64,000 bases of DNA, taken from assembly GCA_963930655.1 (NCBI GenBank), contig OZ005611.1, positions 22,617,001-22,681,000 on the forward strand, written 5' to 3'. The notes beneath the pieces were generated by a model. It saw only the letters and a list, made by a program, of their open reading frames with translations. It made no database searches and was not told where the DNA came from. Numbering within the stretch: the first letter of the stretch is position 1; every line of letters begins with the position of its first letter. Below, in pieces: positions 26,114-37,404 of the stretch. This DNA is from Myrica gale. Its lineage: Eukaryota > Streptophyta > Magnoliopsida > Fagales > Myricaceae. The position numbers and the translations under genes are program-made.

Positions 26114-27950
26114 AGCCATGTTTGTTGTATTGGAAAATTTTAAATAATTTTTTTAAAAACCAATCAATTTATCGTCTTGTATGACTATTAGTAGCGCGAC
26201 GTAATATATATATATCGCCCCCACCTAGAACTCTATTTTTCAAAAAACTATAAATAAAAACAAGGTAGTAACACAAGCCAAATAGTGGCTTTTACAATTG
26301 GACCGCTCTGGCCTGAGCTGGCGTTCAAAGGGGTCCCACGTGACCTGGCGTTTTCTCTGCCTAATGTGGGGCCTAATTTCGATGTCGCTTTCGAATTGTC
26401 CGACAGATGTGCGACGCTGTCCTCTCCTCGACCATACCAGTTTCAGCAGACATCGTCGTCCACGATTTCTACGTGTCCCTTAAAGAAGCTGACCATTTGT
26501 GCTGCCACGTCAGCTTGTTTGTGTCCTCTCATAAAATATAAATGCTGGTTTTTTTGTTTTGGGCGCCTCAGCATAAATTTTTTTTTCAATAAATGTAAAA
26601 ATTGATTTAAATCCCGTAATATAAAAAAATAAATTAGTAAACTTAAAATTTTGAGCCCAATTAATTAGAGTTCAAACATGCATAAAATCAACACGCACTA
26701 ATCAACGGGCACGTATGATGCATGTGATGATTTCATGTACCTCATCTTTATCCTTTTTTTAAAAAAAGTAATAATTTCTTAATTTTTTTTTATCTAAAGG
26801 ATCTCTATCTCTTGATAAGATTCAAATTCTAGCAAGGCTGTATATCTCCACGATAGGAAGGACGCACAACGATTTTATGCTTATAGAGAGATTTCTTTAA
26901 CATTTTAATAATATGTATACAAATGATTTATTTATATGAAAAGTCTAAAGTAACCCATATATGTTAGAAACGTGGACCGGAAGACCACGTAAGAGTGACG
27001 ACGAGTACACGGAGAAAAACAAAAAAGCAGATGTGACTGAGAATGAAGAGGTGTTTTTGTCGTTTGGATAATACGGAAGCAGTTGGCGCAGGGGGTAGAA
27101 ACTGGAAACCGATGCTGTTGACGTCGGCTTAGACGTACCAAATAGAAAAATAAAATTTACACATAAAAAATAGAAAAAATAATTACGTAAAGAAAAGACA
27201 ACGTCAGCCAACGTTTCGTGGTCGAGTAAAGCTCGTTGGTTGTTCACGCGCTCATTAATTCCCACGGCCTACAACCACGTGAACATCCACTGGCTCCCTT
27301 AGTAAGTTCGTGCAAATGTGGGTTGGACCCCGTTAATGAGATTTTCATTTAAGTCACGGATTTGACTTGAAGAGAAATCAACTTAAAACTATGAGCACTA
27401 TCCACTCGACGTTTGCTTCACCTAAACTATGAGGATCAGCTATCTATTACGTTAGTTCAGAGCCCAAAATTTAAGTAGTTTTTTCAAGAAAATCCCAGTT
27501 GAAATGCTTGTCACCCATTTGTGCATTGAATTTGGATTGATTTTATTTAATTTGGAAGTACTGACAAGTTTCACGAAACAACAAATTCTGAAGAGATTAG
27601 TGTGCAAATGCAATATAAGATTGTGCGCCTCACCCATACGGCCCATGATTCGTCCTAAATTGTAAGCATCACGTTTAGTTGGTGAGGCACATAGTTTAGG
27701 GTTATGTTCGGTTTGAAAATTTTTGTAGAATTTAGAGTGTTTCGATAATTTTTAAGTAGTGTTATAGTTGTATTGGTGTTTGTGTATAGATTGATGATGT
27801 GTATAAAAGTAATGATGATGTTTAAAGTAATTATCGCTGGCAACTGATTTATCAACGGTTTAGTAATTAATCAATAATAATATTCAAGAGACATGCCATG
27901 TAGTCATTCGATACTTGGATTAACATTAACACCGAACGTGTTTTCCAGAT
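26114..27950. other. Non-genic spacer
   Basis: Frames such as 26285-26605 (plus) and 26945-27265 (minus) have no recognisable domain. A stretch around 27703-27860 resembles other Tourist-like units in composition, but I cannot define its ends. Confidence 0.4.
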
Positions 27951-27953
27951 TAA

Positions 27954-28134
27954 GAGGCTGTTCGGTCACAAAAAATCTTACAGATTTTTTTGAATACAAA
28001 ATATTCAGAACCAAACATCATTTTTAACCATACATAAAAATAGCTACAACATGCATACCTATAAAGTTAACATCACGTAAAACTCTCAAGACACAAAAAA
28101 AATTTCTCAAAATACTGTACAACTGAACAGCCTC
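27954..28134. mobile_element. PIF/Harbinger-like MITE
   Basis: The ends GAGGCTGTTCGG and CTGAACAGCCTC are inverse copies with few mismatches. TAA flanks both ends (27951-27953 and 28135-28137). It is 181 bp and non-coding. Confidence 0.8.
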
Positions 28135-28137
28135 TAA

Positions 28138-28862
28138 AACTGTATCGTCCCAGCATCTCTAAGGACTCGTAGGAGTAATGTGAAAGAGGAAATAGTGAAA
28201 TCACATGGCTTTCATGTCTCTCCTCAGAGGTCACAAACTCCTTGCTCACGTATTTACGTTTAATAATTAGTTTCAGATCACTACGTCATTCTTTTCGATA
28301 GTCTAATAAATAGAGGTGCAGATGCTTTTGTCTTCGAAGAGATTCCCTATAGATCTGATCGGACTTGTCATCCTTGAAGATTCTCGCACCGCCATTGTCG
28401 ATCTTCTTGTACATGTTTCTAATATTTGGAATTTGTTAATGGCATCGTACGAACGAAAGAACTTTTGACGTAAAGCTTGCTTAACCACCACCTTCTAAAG
28501 CACCCCACCCCAACCAACAAATCCTACTCGGAGTATATTTTCTTTTTGTCCTGTATTGAATTTGCGCTTCGCAGAACACTTAATTTGCATTAGAACTCCC
28601 GTGGACAGCTCGATCAACCTGGAAAGTCTCTTAACTGAAAACTCACTGACATGGAAAGTCAATCAAGAAACGGCAATTTGATATTGGGTTGCTATAGATG
28701 AAGAATAGTCTCTACCACCATGGTTTCCATTGTCCACGGGGATCCCTTGCGCTCGCCTCCAAACCTCACAGAAGATCCATTGGAGGGTTATGGCCAGCAG
28801 AAGAGGCTTCTCGTGAGACCAGATGTGTTCAATGGATTTCGCAACAGTGGGGGCGATAATTC
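28138..28862. other. Non-genic spacer
   Basis: A 62-codon minus frame (28303-28491) is present but has no recognisable family or gene context. I do not call it a gene. Confidence 0.4.
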
Positions 28863-28865
28863 TAA

Positions 28866-29060
28866 GGTTGTGTTTGTATTGTAAAATTTTAGTGTTGTTA
28901 AAATTTTAGGTATTGGATTTAGTGAAAAAGTGAAGAAAGGTAATTTTTTATATTTTTTGTAGTAATAGTAATGATTTGATGGGGAGAGAGAGATTATATT
29001 GTAATATTTAATTGTGTTAAAAAGTTTAGAAGAGATCAAATTTTGGTAAAAAACGCACCC
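28866..29060. mobile_element. Tourist-like (PIF/Harbinger) MITE, second copy
   Basis: It is the same family as 25913-26110: left end GGTTGTGTTTG, right end AAACGCACCC, flanked by TAA (28863-28865 and 29061-29063). Confidence 0.8.
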
Positions 29061-29063
29061 TAA

Positions 29064-31236
29064 GCCTAAGTAGGGTAATTTAGCAAGCTGGTTATTATCT
29101 TGCGAAAGAGGTAAACAGCTTTGCATTGATTGGAAACAAAGGATTTAATATATGTGGGTTGGAAAAACGAAAACAGACAGAAAATCATATCGAATTTGAG
29201 AACAGAGAGCAAAGCGACGTAAGCAACGAAACTGAACGAACAGGAGGTGGACACTGACGGGTTAACTCAATCAAGCAAAAGCCGACCAGTGAGTCACGTA
29301 GCCGCCCTAATCTATAAGAAAGAGCACTGCCCGCCTCTTCGTTCTAAAATTCTATCCGATACTTCTTGGAGATCTTTCAATAAGAAAAACCTTTTCCAGG
29401 TCAAATCGAAAGAGCAGCTTGAGATGACTGTACACTGAGAGAATACTGTCCTCGATTGCCTCATTTGCGTCACTCGCCGGCAGCTGAAGTTTTCTTTTTG
29501 GAAAATATGAGTAAAAGAATGGTGCTGTTTTTCCGCGCCCAATTTTGATGCTTCCAAAACTCGTTGCGGTTACGTTTTGAATTCTTTAATGGGAAAAAAG
29601 TAATTTTCAAATCTAGTCTACTTTCAAAATTTATGAATTTTGTACTCTTAAAATAAGATTTTACTATTAAAATCAAATTATAATTTGAGATTTATGATTA
29701 AGGTTACTTTAATAGTCTTAAAAAAGATTTTACTATTAAAATCAAATTGTAATTTGAGATTTTGGGTTTAAGATTACTTTAATAGTTTGTAAAACAAATT
29801 TATTTATTTTTTTAAGTGACCACACATGTCAGAAAAGTTCAAATTCACCGATGACTTCAAAGAATTGTGAAATTGTTTGTACTTGAGAAAATTCGAACAT
29901 GAAACCTTACGAGAAGCACGCCGAATCCCTTACAAACTAATGGATGTAAATAAATAGCGCGCCCTTCCACTAAAATGGATTGAAATGCTTATATGTCTAA
30001 TCGGTATACACTCGATTTAGTGATACGGGTGCTCTGCATAACATCCTGAAATATTATATTTTCCAGTAATCGAATCTTTTTCTCAAATTTTAATCTTAGA
30101 AACTCATATGTTCAAACAAGATATTATCTAATTAGACCCTAAACTAATTACTTAAAATTATTTCTCCGTACTTTTAAAAAGATTATTTTGGATAATATTC
30201 TGCCTGAGGAAGTGGTAAACAATTTGGGTTAATAATATCCTGTACGTTTTACTCTACATAGTTATCATTGCCAACCTAGGGGGTAGAAATACCCGCAATC
30301 TATGATTGTATCTGATAGATGCGGTTGGGTGGGGCGACAACAGGTGGGCTGGTTCAGGATCGGGTCCTACTCTGGATGTTCTACTTGAACAGTCGAGAAT
30401 GATTGGACGGTTAGTTCAATCATCCATGTATTTGGTCACCAATCCAGCCACATGGCCCATCCACCAGGAAACTTGCAGAAAAGAGAGGAAGCAGAGAGTC
30501 CGAGAGAGCACTGGGTGAGTAGGGTACCTTCTTATGTCAGAACACAAATCCGTCCTCTGCCCCATCCTATGGCCCTGAGCGTGACAGAAAGAGAGGAGAG
30601 GAGGACACTGGACGGAGCTTTATAATTATGCCATATCTATCCAGTATATCTTTTTTGTTGGATATATGGGCTGGAGACTGGGCCTTTATCTACCACGGCC
30701 TAATCTCACCGGCCCAGAATTGGCTGCTGAAGGAAAGGTATGTAGTCCGTATTTTCGTCCTTCGTTTGGCTTACCTGGAAAAGAAGAAGGTATTTTTCAC
30801 AGGCATTGCGTCAGATCCAGCGAGGTTCACGCAGCTGCGCCATGTGGTGGAAAGAGAAGAAGATATTTCTATGAAAGAACGAAGAAACTATAAAAAAAAA
30901 AAAAACGTGAACAACGAAGAAGCTGAGAAGCAGACAACAATTTTTGCACACCGGCCACGCCCTGACGAGTAATCAATAGATAGAAGCCAAAATATAAACA
31001 AAAATTCTAGACAGATGAAAGGGGAGCAAACTGAATGGGAACTCAAACGGGGAGAGCAAACTGCTTCCTTTGCGTCATTGTCGCTGCCCGGGCAGATCAT
31101 GAATGTTTGTCTGGAAGAGTACTGGCGTAAAGAGCTTAAGGGTGCAATTATTCCCACAACCCAATTCTGATGCTTCCACCATATTAGTTTAGGTTAAAAA
31201 TTTCCTTGAACATACCCCAATCCCAGGATGCTTAGA
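29064..31236. other. Spacer with diverged duplicated blocks
   Basis: I see no supported gene. A block near 29455-29555 resembles one near 31060-31175; both contain TTTGCGTCA and end in a CCCAATTYTGATGCTTCC sequence. A block at 30380-30560 resembles 37590-37790 on the other side of the MULE. These look like remnants of a local duplication. Confidence 0.4.
29656..29790. repeat. Two-unit tandem repeat, about 68 bp
   Basis: Two adjacent copies (29656-29724 and 29725-29790) start AGATTTTACTATTAAAATC and end TTACTTTAATAGT. Confidence 0.8.
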
Positions 31237-31245
31237 AAGAAAGAA

Positions 31246-31587
31246 GGGTTAAAGACCTTTTTAGTCCCTGAGTTTAGGGTCATTGTTCATTTTAGTCCCT
31301 AGGTTTCATTTTTGTTCAAAACAGTCCCTAGGTTTTCTGACTTTGTCGATTTACTCCTGCCGTCCAATTCCGTCACTCCCGTACCCAGTCACCTAACGGT
31401 TTGACACATCACATCCAATAATAGCGTGACACGTGTTATTTTAAAAAAAAAAACTCTCGCTGACTAAACGACAGCCACCTCGGCGCCGCACTTAACAAAT
31501 TTTCATTAACTCAAAAACTTTGAACAGAAAACGCAGAAGGAAGAGCCGACCGAGTGTTTCCCCAAATCTGACCTAGAACACAGCCGA
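31246..31587 (+). repeat. Left terminal inverted repeat of the MULE
   Basis: It pairs with 37055-37395 over about 340 bp, with few mismatches and small length differences in an A/T run. It probably contains the promoter for the GRF gene, whose start codon lies 134 bp inside it. Confidence 0.95.
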
Positions 31588-31721
31588 CAGAACATGTTAG
31601 TATTTTTTAAAATACTCCCCGACGAAACACCTTAAACAGATCTGAACCCGATCTCTCCAGCAGTGTCGACGCTGATTCCTTCTTCTGTGCAACAGCGTCT
31701 TTGTCTCCTTTCCTCCTCCAG

Positions 31722-32686
31722 ATGAGTACGAGAAGCACCAAGGTAAATGAGTTGTGATTTTGTTCTTTCTAAAAATGGGTTGAAGTTGGAAGTTTTGAAG
31801 CTGTGGAGTTCAAAAGTTCTTCTTCAATGCATTATTCTGCATCTATAGGTCGCTTGTTGTTTGATTTCTTGTGAGAAAACCATGTGTTCGAGTTTTTTGT
31901 TTGGCGTTACTTGGTATTAGTTTTGTCGTAATGGAGTTAATGGAGTTTTGATGTGGTTATTGAAAGTTATTTCTGCAGTATAATATTTGGTCTGCTACTA
32001 TTTTTATACCCATTAGAAACCATTAATCAGCAACGTATTGCAAATAACATAGATCCTAATTTTTTGATTTTGAAGATGTGCAACATTAACAGAAGCTGAC
32101 TTTGCATTTAAAATTTAATTATAATTCAATTTAATTACTTAATGTTATGATAGAATTTGTAACATTAAGATAAAGAAAATTTTCAGTTATTGAATGTCCA
32201 AAACTAATATTTCATGTTAGGGGAAGGAAAAACCCGAAAGTTCTTCCATGACTTCTGCTTCAAATTACAAGTGCATGGGTCCAGAATCGTACAAATGCTA
32301 TTGCGGAGTCAAAGCACCATTGAGGACATCTTGGACTGATCAAAATCCAGGTCATCGTTTTTTTGGATGTGGAAGGTACAACAAGCAATCGGTACGTATG
32401 CAGAAACTACGTAACGATTTTGTTTACGTGTTTTAAATAAGTAATACATTTCTTTTGTGCACAGGAAGGTGGCGTTTGTAGGTTCTTCTTGTGGTATGAT
32501 CCCGAAATTTGCCCACGTGGAATGGAGGTCCTATCAAGAATGTTGAGAAAGACGAAGATACTAGAGAAGCAAGTACATATGTACCAATCTAGGGAGAAAA
32601 AATATATGTTGTTTTCTTTTGTGTCTTGGGCAGTAACCATTGTGTTTGTGTGCGTCTCCGTGTGGATGGTTTCCAAGACAAAGTAG
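31722..32686 (+). CDS. GRF-type zinc-finger membrane protein carried by the MULE
   Basis: Exons 31722-31742, 32221-32391 and 32465-32686 sum to 138 codons (137 aa) with GT/AG introns. Residues about 25-70 carry the GRF zinc-finger pattern: CYCG, then HRFFGCGRY, then CRFFLWYD, a plant variant of the Gly-Arg-Phe finger. A short charged helical stretch follows, then a hydrophobic segment (LFSFVSWAVTIVFVCVSVWM) that looks like a C-terminal membrane anchor. Small plant proteins with this finger plus anchor, such as At4g04775-like, are numerous and uncharacterised. Here the gene lies wholly inside the transposon, next to the left TIR and convergent with the transposase (427 bp between stop codons). 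The frame is intact while the transposase is not. It may bind nucleic acid or assist transposition; its function is unknown. Confidence 0.85.
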
Positions 32687-33112
32687 ACTTGTCATGTATT
32701 TATCTTTTTGTAATTGAAGACTTGTTTTTAATCTATGTATCTATTTGATAACATGATGGTACCGTGGATGATGTATCTAATTGAAGACTTGTTTTTAATC
32801 TATGTATCTATTATTATTTCTCGGATGTAATTTGCTATTGGTTTGCAGCCCTCAATTGCCAGTTGAATGAGAATTACCAAAAGTGACTGTTGGTAACTTA
32901 TGGACCTTTTAAATGAGAAAGTAAAAATTGCTCTTGCTGTCAATTTGATTCCATATCCACAAAAAAAGTTGCATCTTCAGTGCTTATAATACATCAATCT
33001 GCCAATACATCGATCTGCCAATACACCAAGCAGATATTTGCCAAAACATCCCCATCTTGTAACTACACACCAGCTTATGTCCCAACCAATTCACAAAAAA
33101 CACTGAAGCTGA

Positions 33113-35983
33113 TTATTGGGTTGCCATTCCTATCTCTGGACCCTTCGACATTGATCCTCTTCGCCTTGGTCCAATTGGTTGTTGGGTCCCTCCAGCAGAT
33201 TCATCTCCTCCACGTGAGGGTTCAGCTCCACCAAATTCTTCACTAGCGTCACCAGCTTCGGTAGGTGTGGCCTGGATATATAATTAATCTTACATGTCAA
33301 ATTCAAAAAAAGCAAGGTACTAAAACAGATACGAAGACCAAATACAAGTGAAAAAACGAACCAAGAGGTACCAAACCTGATCCTTTCGCTTTCTGACTCT
33401 CTTAGGCCATTTTTTCTTATTCGGGTTCTCAGGTTCGGGACAACTTCTTGCGTTATGGAGACCCACAGCACCACAATTTCCACAAGTAATGACGTACCCA
33501 CGCTGAGAGAGCTTAGTGGGGTTTTCTTCGTTCTCATCCGGCGCACGGCTTCTATTTTTCCTCGGGCGTCCGGGTTGCCTCCTTAGTATCGGGGGCTGTA
33601 TTTCCTCCCCCTCATACTGGGGCCAGTTTTCGGGACCTGGCATTGATGTAACCTCTGGGGCGTAGGCCTTCGCGTAAGTACTCATGTGGTAGTACTTGTG
33701 TACATAGTCCTCTGGTTGCTCTTTATTGAAATATATTGCAACACATGCGTGAGGACAAGGTATTCCATTAAGTTGCCATCGTCCGCATGTGCACTCCCAT
33801 GAATTTAGGTCAACCACACGCCTTGGGTGACAACCGTGGTCAAACTCAAATGTCAGTTCTGACCTCCATCGAGAAACCCAATTTCTAGCTTCCGTCTTAG
33901 AACGCTCAAGCTTCTTCACAATCTTTGGGCAAATTTGATTGGTACTTGCTCGGATGCGGTCTCTCTTAGTTTGAAACCGAATCATTATTTGCCTCCGTAT
34001 GATGTCAAGCATGGTCAGAATTGGTTTGTCACGAGCTTCCCTTATCCACGCATTAAACGACTCTGCCAAGTTGTTCAGCAACATGTCGCTCTTGCAAACC
34101 CAGTTGAATGCATGCCTAGACCACATTCGCACATCAAGCTTGAACAAGTAACGATGAGCCTTCTCATCCATGCGCTTGATTGCCAACATCGATTGATTAA
34201 AAGCGGTCTCATTGGAGGTACAAGCAGCTGCCCATAATGCATCCTTGTACGGTTTTCCCTTGTATCCCTCATTCTTGAAATTTGCATGCAAGTGCCTAAT
34301 ACACATGCGATGCTCAATTCTAGACATCAAGTTGTCAAAACTCTGAAGAAGACCCTGTATATGTAACACGGTCATGAAGATGTTAATTATACAAATTCTA
34401 AGTGATACATTCTAGTTATAAAAGGAATACCAATTACCAGTGATACAAGCAAAACAAACCAACACCAATGAGAAGGGATAAATGAATACCTTTTGACGAT
34501 CGCTCATAAACGTCCATCCATGGTCGTCCACACTCCCGATATCTTCCAAAAGACAACTCAGGAACCACGTCCATGAGTCTCTACACTCCGACTCGCATGC
34601 CGCATATGCAATTGGGAAAATATCGTCATTTGCATCTTTCCCAATAGCGGCCAGCAATTGGCCTCCAAATTCGCCTTTCAAAAAGCATCCATCAACTGAT
34701 ATTATAGGGCGACACCCTTTCAAAAATCCCTCTTTGCATGCAGCCAAACATACGTACATTCTTTGAAACATGCTTCCTTCTCTCTTCAGATAAAATGAGC
34801 TACCAGGGCTCCATTCCTTGATCGCAAGGCCATACTCCACTAGATGCTTATACTGCTCTGCATGCTCGCCATAAATCATCCTCAATGCCATCCTTCTTGC
34901 ACGGCAACACGTAAGTGGGCGAACGTCGATTAAATATTCTCTTGCAACTTCTCCTCTTAGGGCACTCGGCGTCCAAGAAGGATCATCTTTAAAATTCTCT
35001 AAATACCGGTGGGCCAACCACTTAACTGAGGCCTTTTTATTTGTATGATGGCTGCCACATGTGTGCTTAGCATTGTATGTCTTGATTTGCAGTGCATCCT
35101 TTGCACGCGTCTGCCCAAGATAGATCTCTCATCCACACCCCAGCTTGCACACGACCCTAACCCTCAATTTGTCATTCTTCACAAAGCTGTACTCAAATCC
35201 CTCTTGAATACAATGTGTCCGAAGAGCACGCTTGAATTGCTCGCAATTCTGAAAAACTTCACCCACTTCAAACGTCACCTTAGCCCTTAAATCTGGAGTC
35301 TCTTTGTAATTCGGGAAGGACTTTTTCATAGGCCGCCTTCGTTTAACTTCACCATCTCCATCAGACTGTTCGGGTTCATCTAAACTCCCCCACTCTTCCG
35401 AGCTAGCGTAGTCGGACTCCACTTCACCTTCAGCTCCAGTACGACTACTACCCCAACTCCATTGTTTGAACCACTGCTCTGCAGCAACCTTCACACTATT
35501 GCAATCACTATCACTCCAGTCTGGATCTGCATCATCTGACTCATTGAAATCACTCATGGCTTCTTTATCACCCTCTCCCTCACCATGACCCTCATCCCCC
35601 ACTCCCTCACCGTCACTATCATCCCCCCTTCCCTCACCATGACCATCATCCCCCCCTCCCTCACCAGGTCCCATTACAACAGGTATGTCTACAGGGTGTT
35701 TCACATATATATGTAGAGTCTTCGAATTCTAAGCCACAATCTTTTCGGTGACTGCTAGGACATCCGTATCTCTCTGCAGAGGCTTCATATGGATTGATTC
35801 TTCGTCATCTAACGTGCAATACATTTCCCCACAACTCACGTAGCCACATCCTTTAACGACACCTTGTAGGTCTGGGACTGTCAAGTAGTCCACATGCACC
35901 CTACCCACATTCTCAACGTACCCACCAACATATGCATTATCCTTCGAAATTGATCCACCATGGTGCATAACCACCTTCACCAT
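33113..35983 (-). pseudogene. MULE (MURA-type) transposase with two in-frame stop codons
   Basis: Segments 35983-34490, 34354-33377 and 33271-33113 give 877 codons in one frame with GT/AG junctions. In order: an N-terminal PB1-like region (residues 1-84); an acidic Gly/Asp/Glu linker; a MuDR-type N-terminal region; the MULE DDE core with candidate Asp 431 (SVDGCFLKG), Asp 495 (FMSDRQK) and Glu 596 (NNLAESFN); a SWIM finger at 686-700 (CTC, nine residues, CPH); an AT-hook-like GRPRK at 760-764; and a CCHC-like knuckle at 789-803 (CGNCGAVGLHNARSC, one residue longer than the usual spacing). Codon 85 is TAG (35729-35731) and codon 285 is TGA (35129-35131), where the family usually has Trp. The rest of the frame is open, so decay is recent. 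Unless both stops are bypassed by splicing or readthrough, no full-length protein is made. Confidence 0.9.
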
Positions 35984-36450
35984 GTCTATCTCTGTAACAA
36001 ATAAGATGCACAAATAACAATAATAAGAACATTTGAAAATGTCGAAGTATAATTTTGAATAGTTATTTAATCACTAAAGATGACAATTTTTTAAAGGTCC
36101 TTGCTTCACATATGGCAATTTAAAAAGCATAATGGAAGAACTGATCATTACACAACATGGGGCATTGCCTTACAACACAGTGAGTATAAGGAAAAAAAAA
36201 GGTTTGATTATGCTTATCATGGTTAAAATATGTCTTTGGAAAATGCTCACTATAACTACTATGCTTAAATTAATCACAGCCAGAAATTTGAACAAAAAGC
36301 TCATCTGAAATTTCATTTACAGACAATTTCTTCTTGTTTGTTTTTAATGCTCAACCAGAAGTACAAAGTTCTGGATAACATAATGTATTTTACTAAGTGG
36401 GGAAAATTTAACAATGTTAACAAAGTACAAGTTATACTCTGGAAAGAGAC

Positions 36451-36528
36451 CTGAATGCTTGCAGGGCCCCACTCAATAAAGTTTACAAGCTTCCTATACA
36501 CATGCACCCTTGGCAAACTTTCGTCAAC
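36451..36528 (-). pseudogene. Apparent captured gamma-tubulin exon in the MULE leader
   Basis: The 78-bp minus-strand segment is bounded by CAG before and GT after, exactly like an internal exon. It reads 26 codons that include RKLVNFIEWGPASIQ, a stretch I recognise from plant gamma-tubulin, preceded by an ESL-R-type match. The N-terminal part is more diverged and one codon longer than expected. It lies between the right TIR and the transposase start, so it could become a leader exon of the transposase transcript. Confidence 0.65.
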
Positions 36529-37054
36529 CTGATAACAAAGATGGCAATAAAGATGCAGAACGATACAATACTTTAGGAACCACATTTTCAAAAGTTCACA
36601 AGTCAAAGCCGACAGCCTATTTTGGTCAAATAAAAGAAGAAAACAAACGAAAGAGACAACACTATGGAACATGAATCAAGTAGAACAAATAGTAAACAAA
36701 CCACACCAATCATTAAATAACAATTTCACAACCGTCATAACATAGCAGTGAGAAATAAACTATGGGGCCACATTAACCCATACCACAATAATACGAAAGA
36801 GACAACACTATGGGACCACAAACAGCTCGAAAACATTATAGGGACCTACCCAAAGACAAAAATATATGACAGACAAAGCAAAAGGACAAATTTAAAAGTG
36901 TCTGAGTACCTTTGGAAAGGGCAAAATGTGAGAGCCCCAAAAGGAGAAGCTGCTAACTCGATGGACGACAGATGGGATTTTGGGGGAGGAGCAGATTTCG
37001 CCCTCGTCTAAAAGCTCAAATCGAAATTTTGGGGGAGGAGCAGATGGGATTTTC

Positions 37055-37395
37055 TCGGCTGTGTTCTAGGTCAGATTTGGGGAAACACTCGGTCGGCTCT
37101 TCCTTCTGCGTTTTCTGTTCAAAGTTTTTGAGTTAATGAAAATTTGTTAAGTGCGGCGCCGAGGTGGCTGTCGTTTAGTCGGCGAGAGTTTTTTTTTTAA
37201 ATAACACGTGTCACGCTATTATTGGGTGTGAGGTGTCAAACCGTTAGGTGACTGGGTACGAGAGTGACGGAATTGGACGGCAGGAGTAAATCGACAAAGT
37301 CAGAAAACCTAGGGACTGTTTTGAACAAAAATGAAACCTAAGGACTAAAAATGAACAATGACCCTAAACCCAGGGACTAAAAAGGTCATTAACCC
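37055..37395 (-). repeat. Right terminal inverted repeat of the MULE
   Basis: Inverse partner of 31246-31587. Just inside it, a GGGGGAGGAGCAGAT motif occurs twice (near 36980 and 37030). The transposase promoter is expected here. Confidence 0.95.
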
Positions 37396-37404
37396 AAGAA
37401 AGAA

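Larger units (their letters stand above)
31246..37395. mobile_element. Full-length Mutator-like transposon with transposase and GRF accessory gene
   Basis: The 6,150-bp element is bounded by long inverted repeats (31246-31587 and 37055-37395). Its ends are GGGTTAAAGACCTTTTTAG on the left and the inverse of GGGTTAATGACCTTTTTAG on the right. AAGAAAGAA lies at 31237-31245 and 37396-37404, a perfect 9-bp duplication. From left to right it holds a plus-strand GRF zinc-finger gene, a minus-strand MURA-type transposase, and a leader region containing an apparent captured gamma-tubulin exon. The two genes converge and each starts near one TIR, the same plan as maize MuDR. The near-identical ends suggest fairly recent movement, but the transposase has two in-frame stops. 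Confidence 0.95.

Noticed and set aside
26285..26605. 106-codon plus frame as a gene
   Set aside because: It has no recognisable domain and runs into a T-rich tract; it has no convincing gene context.
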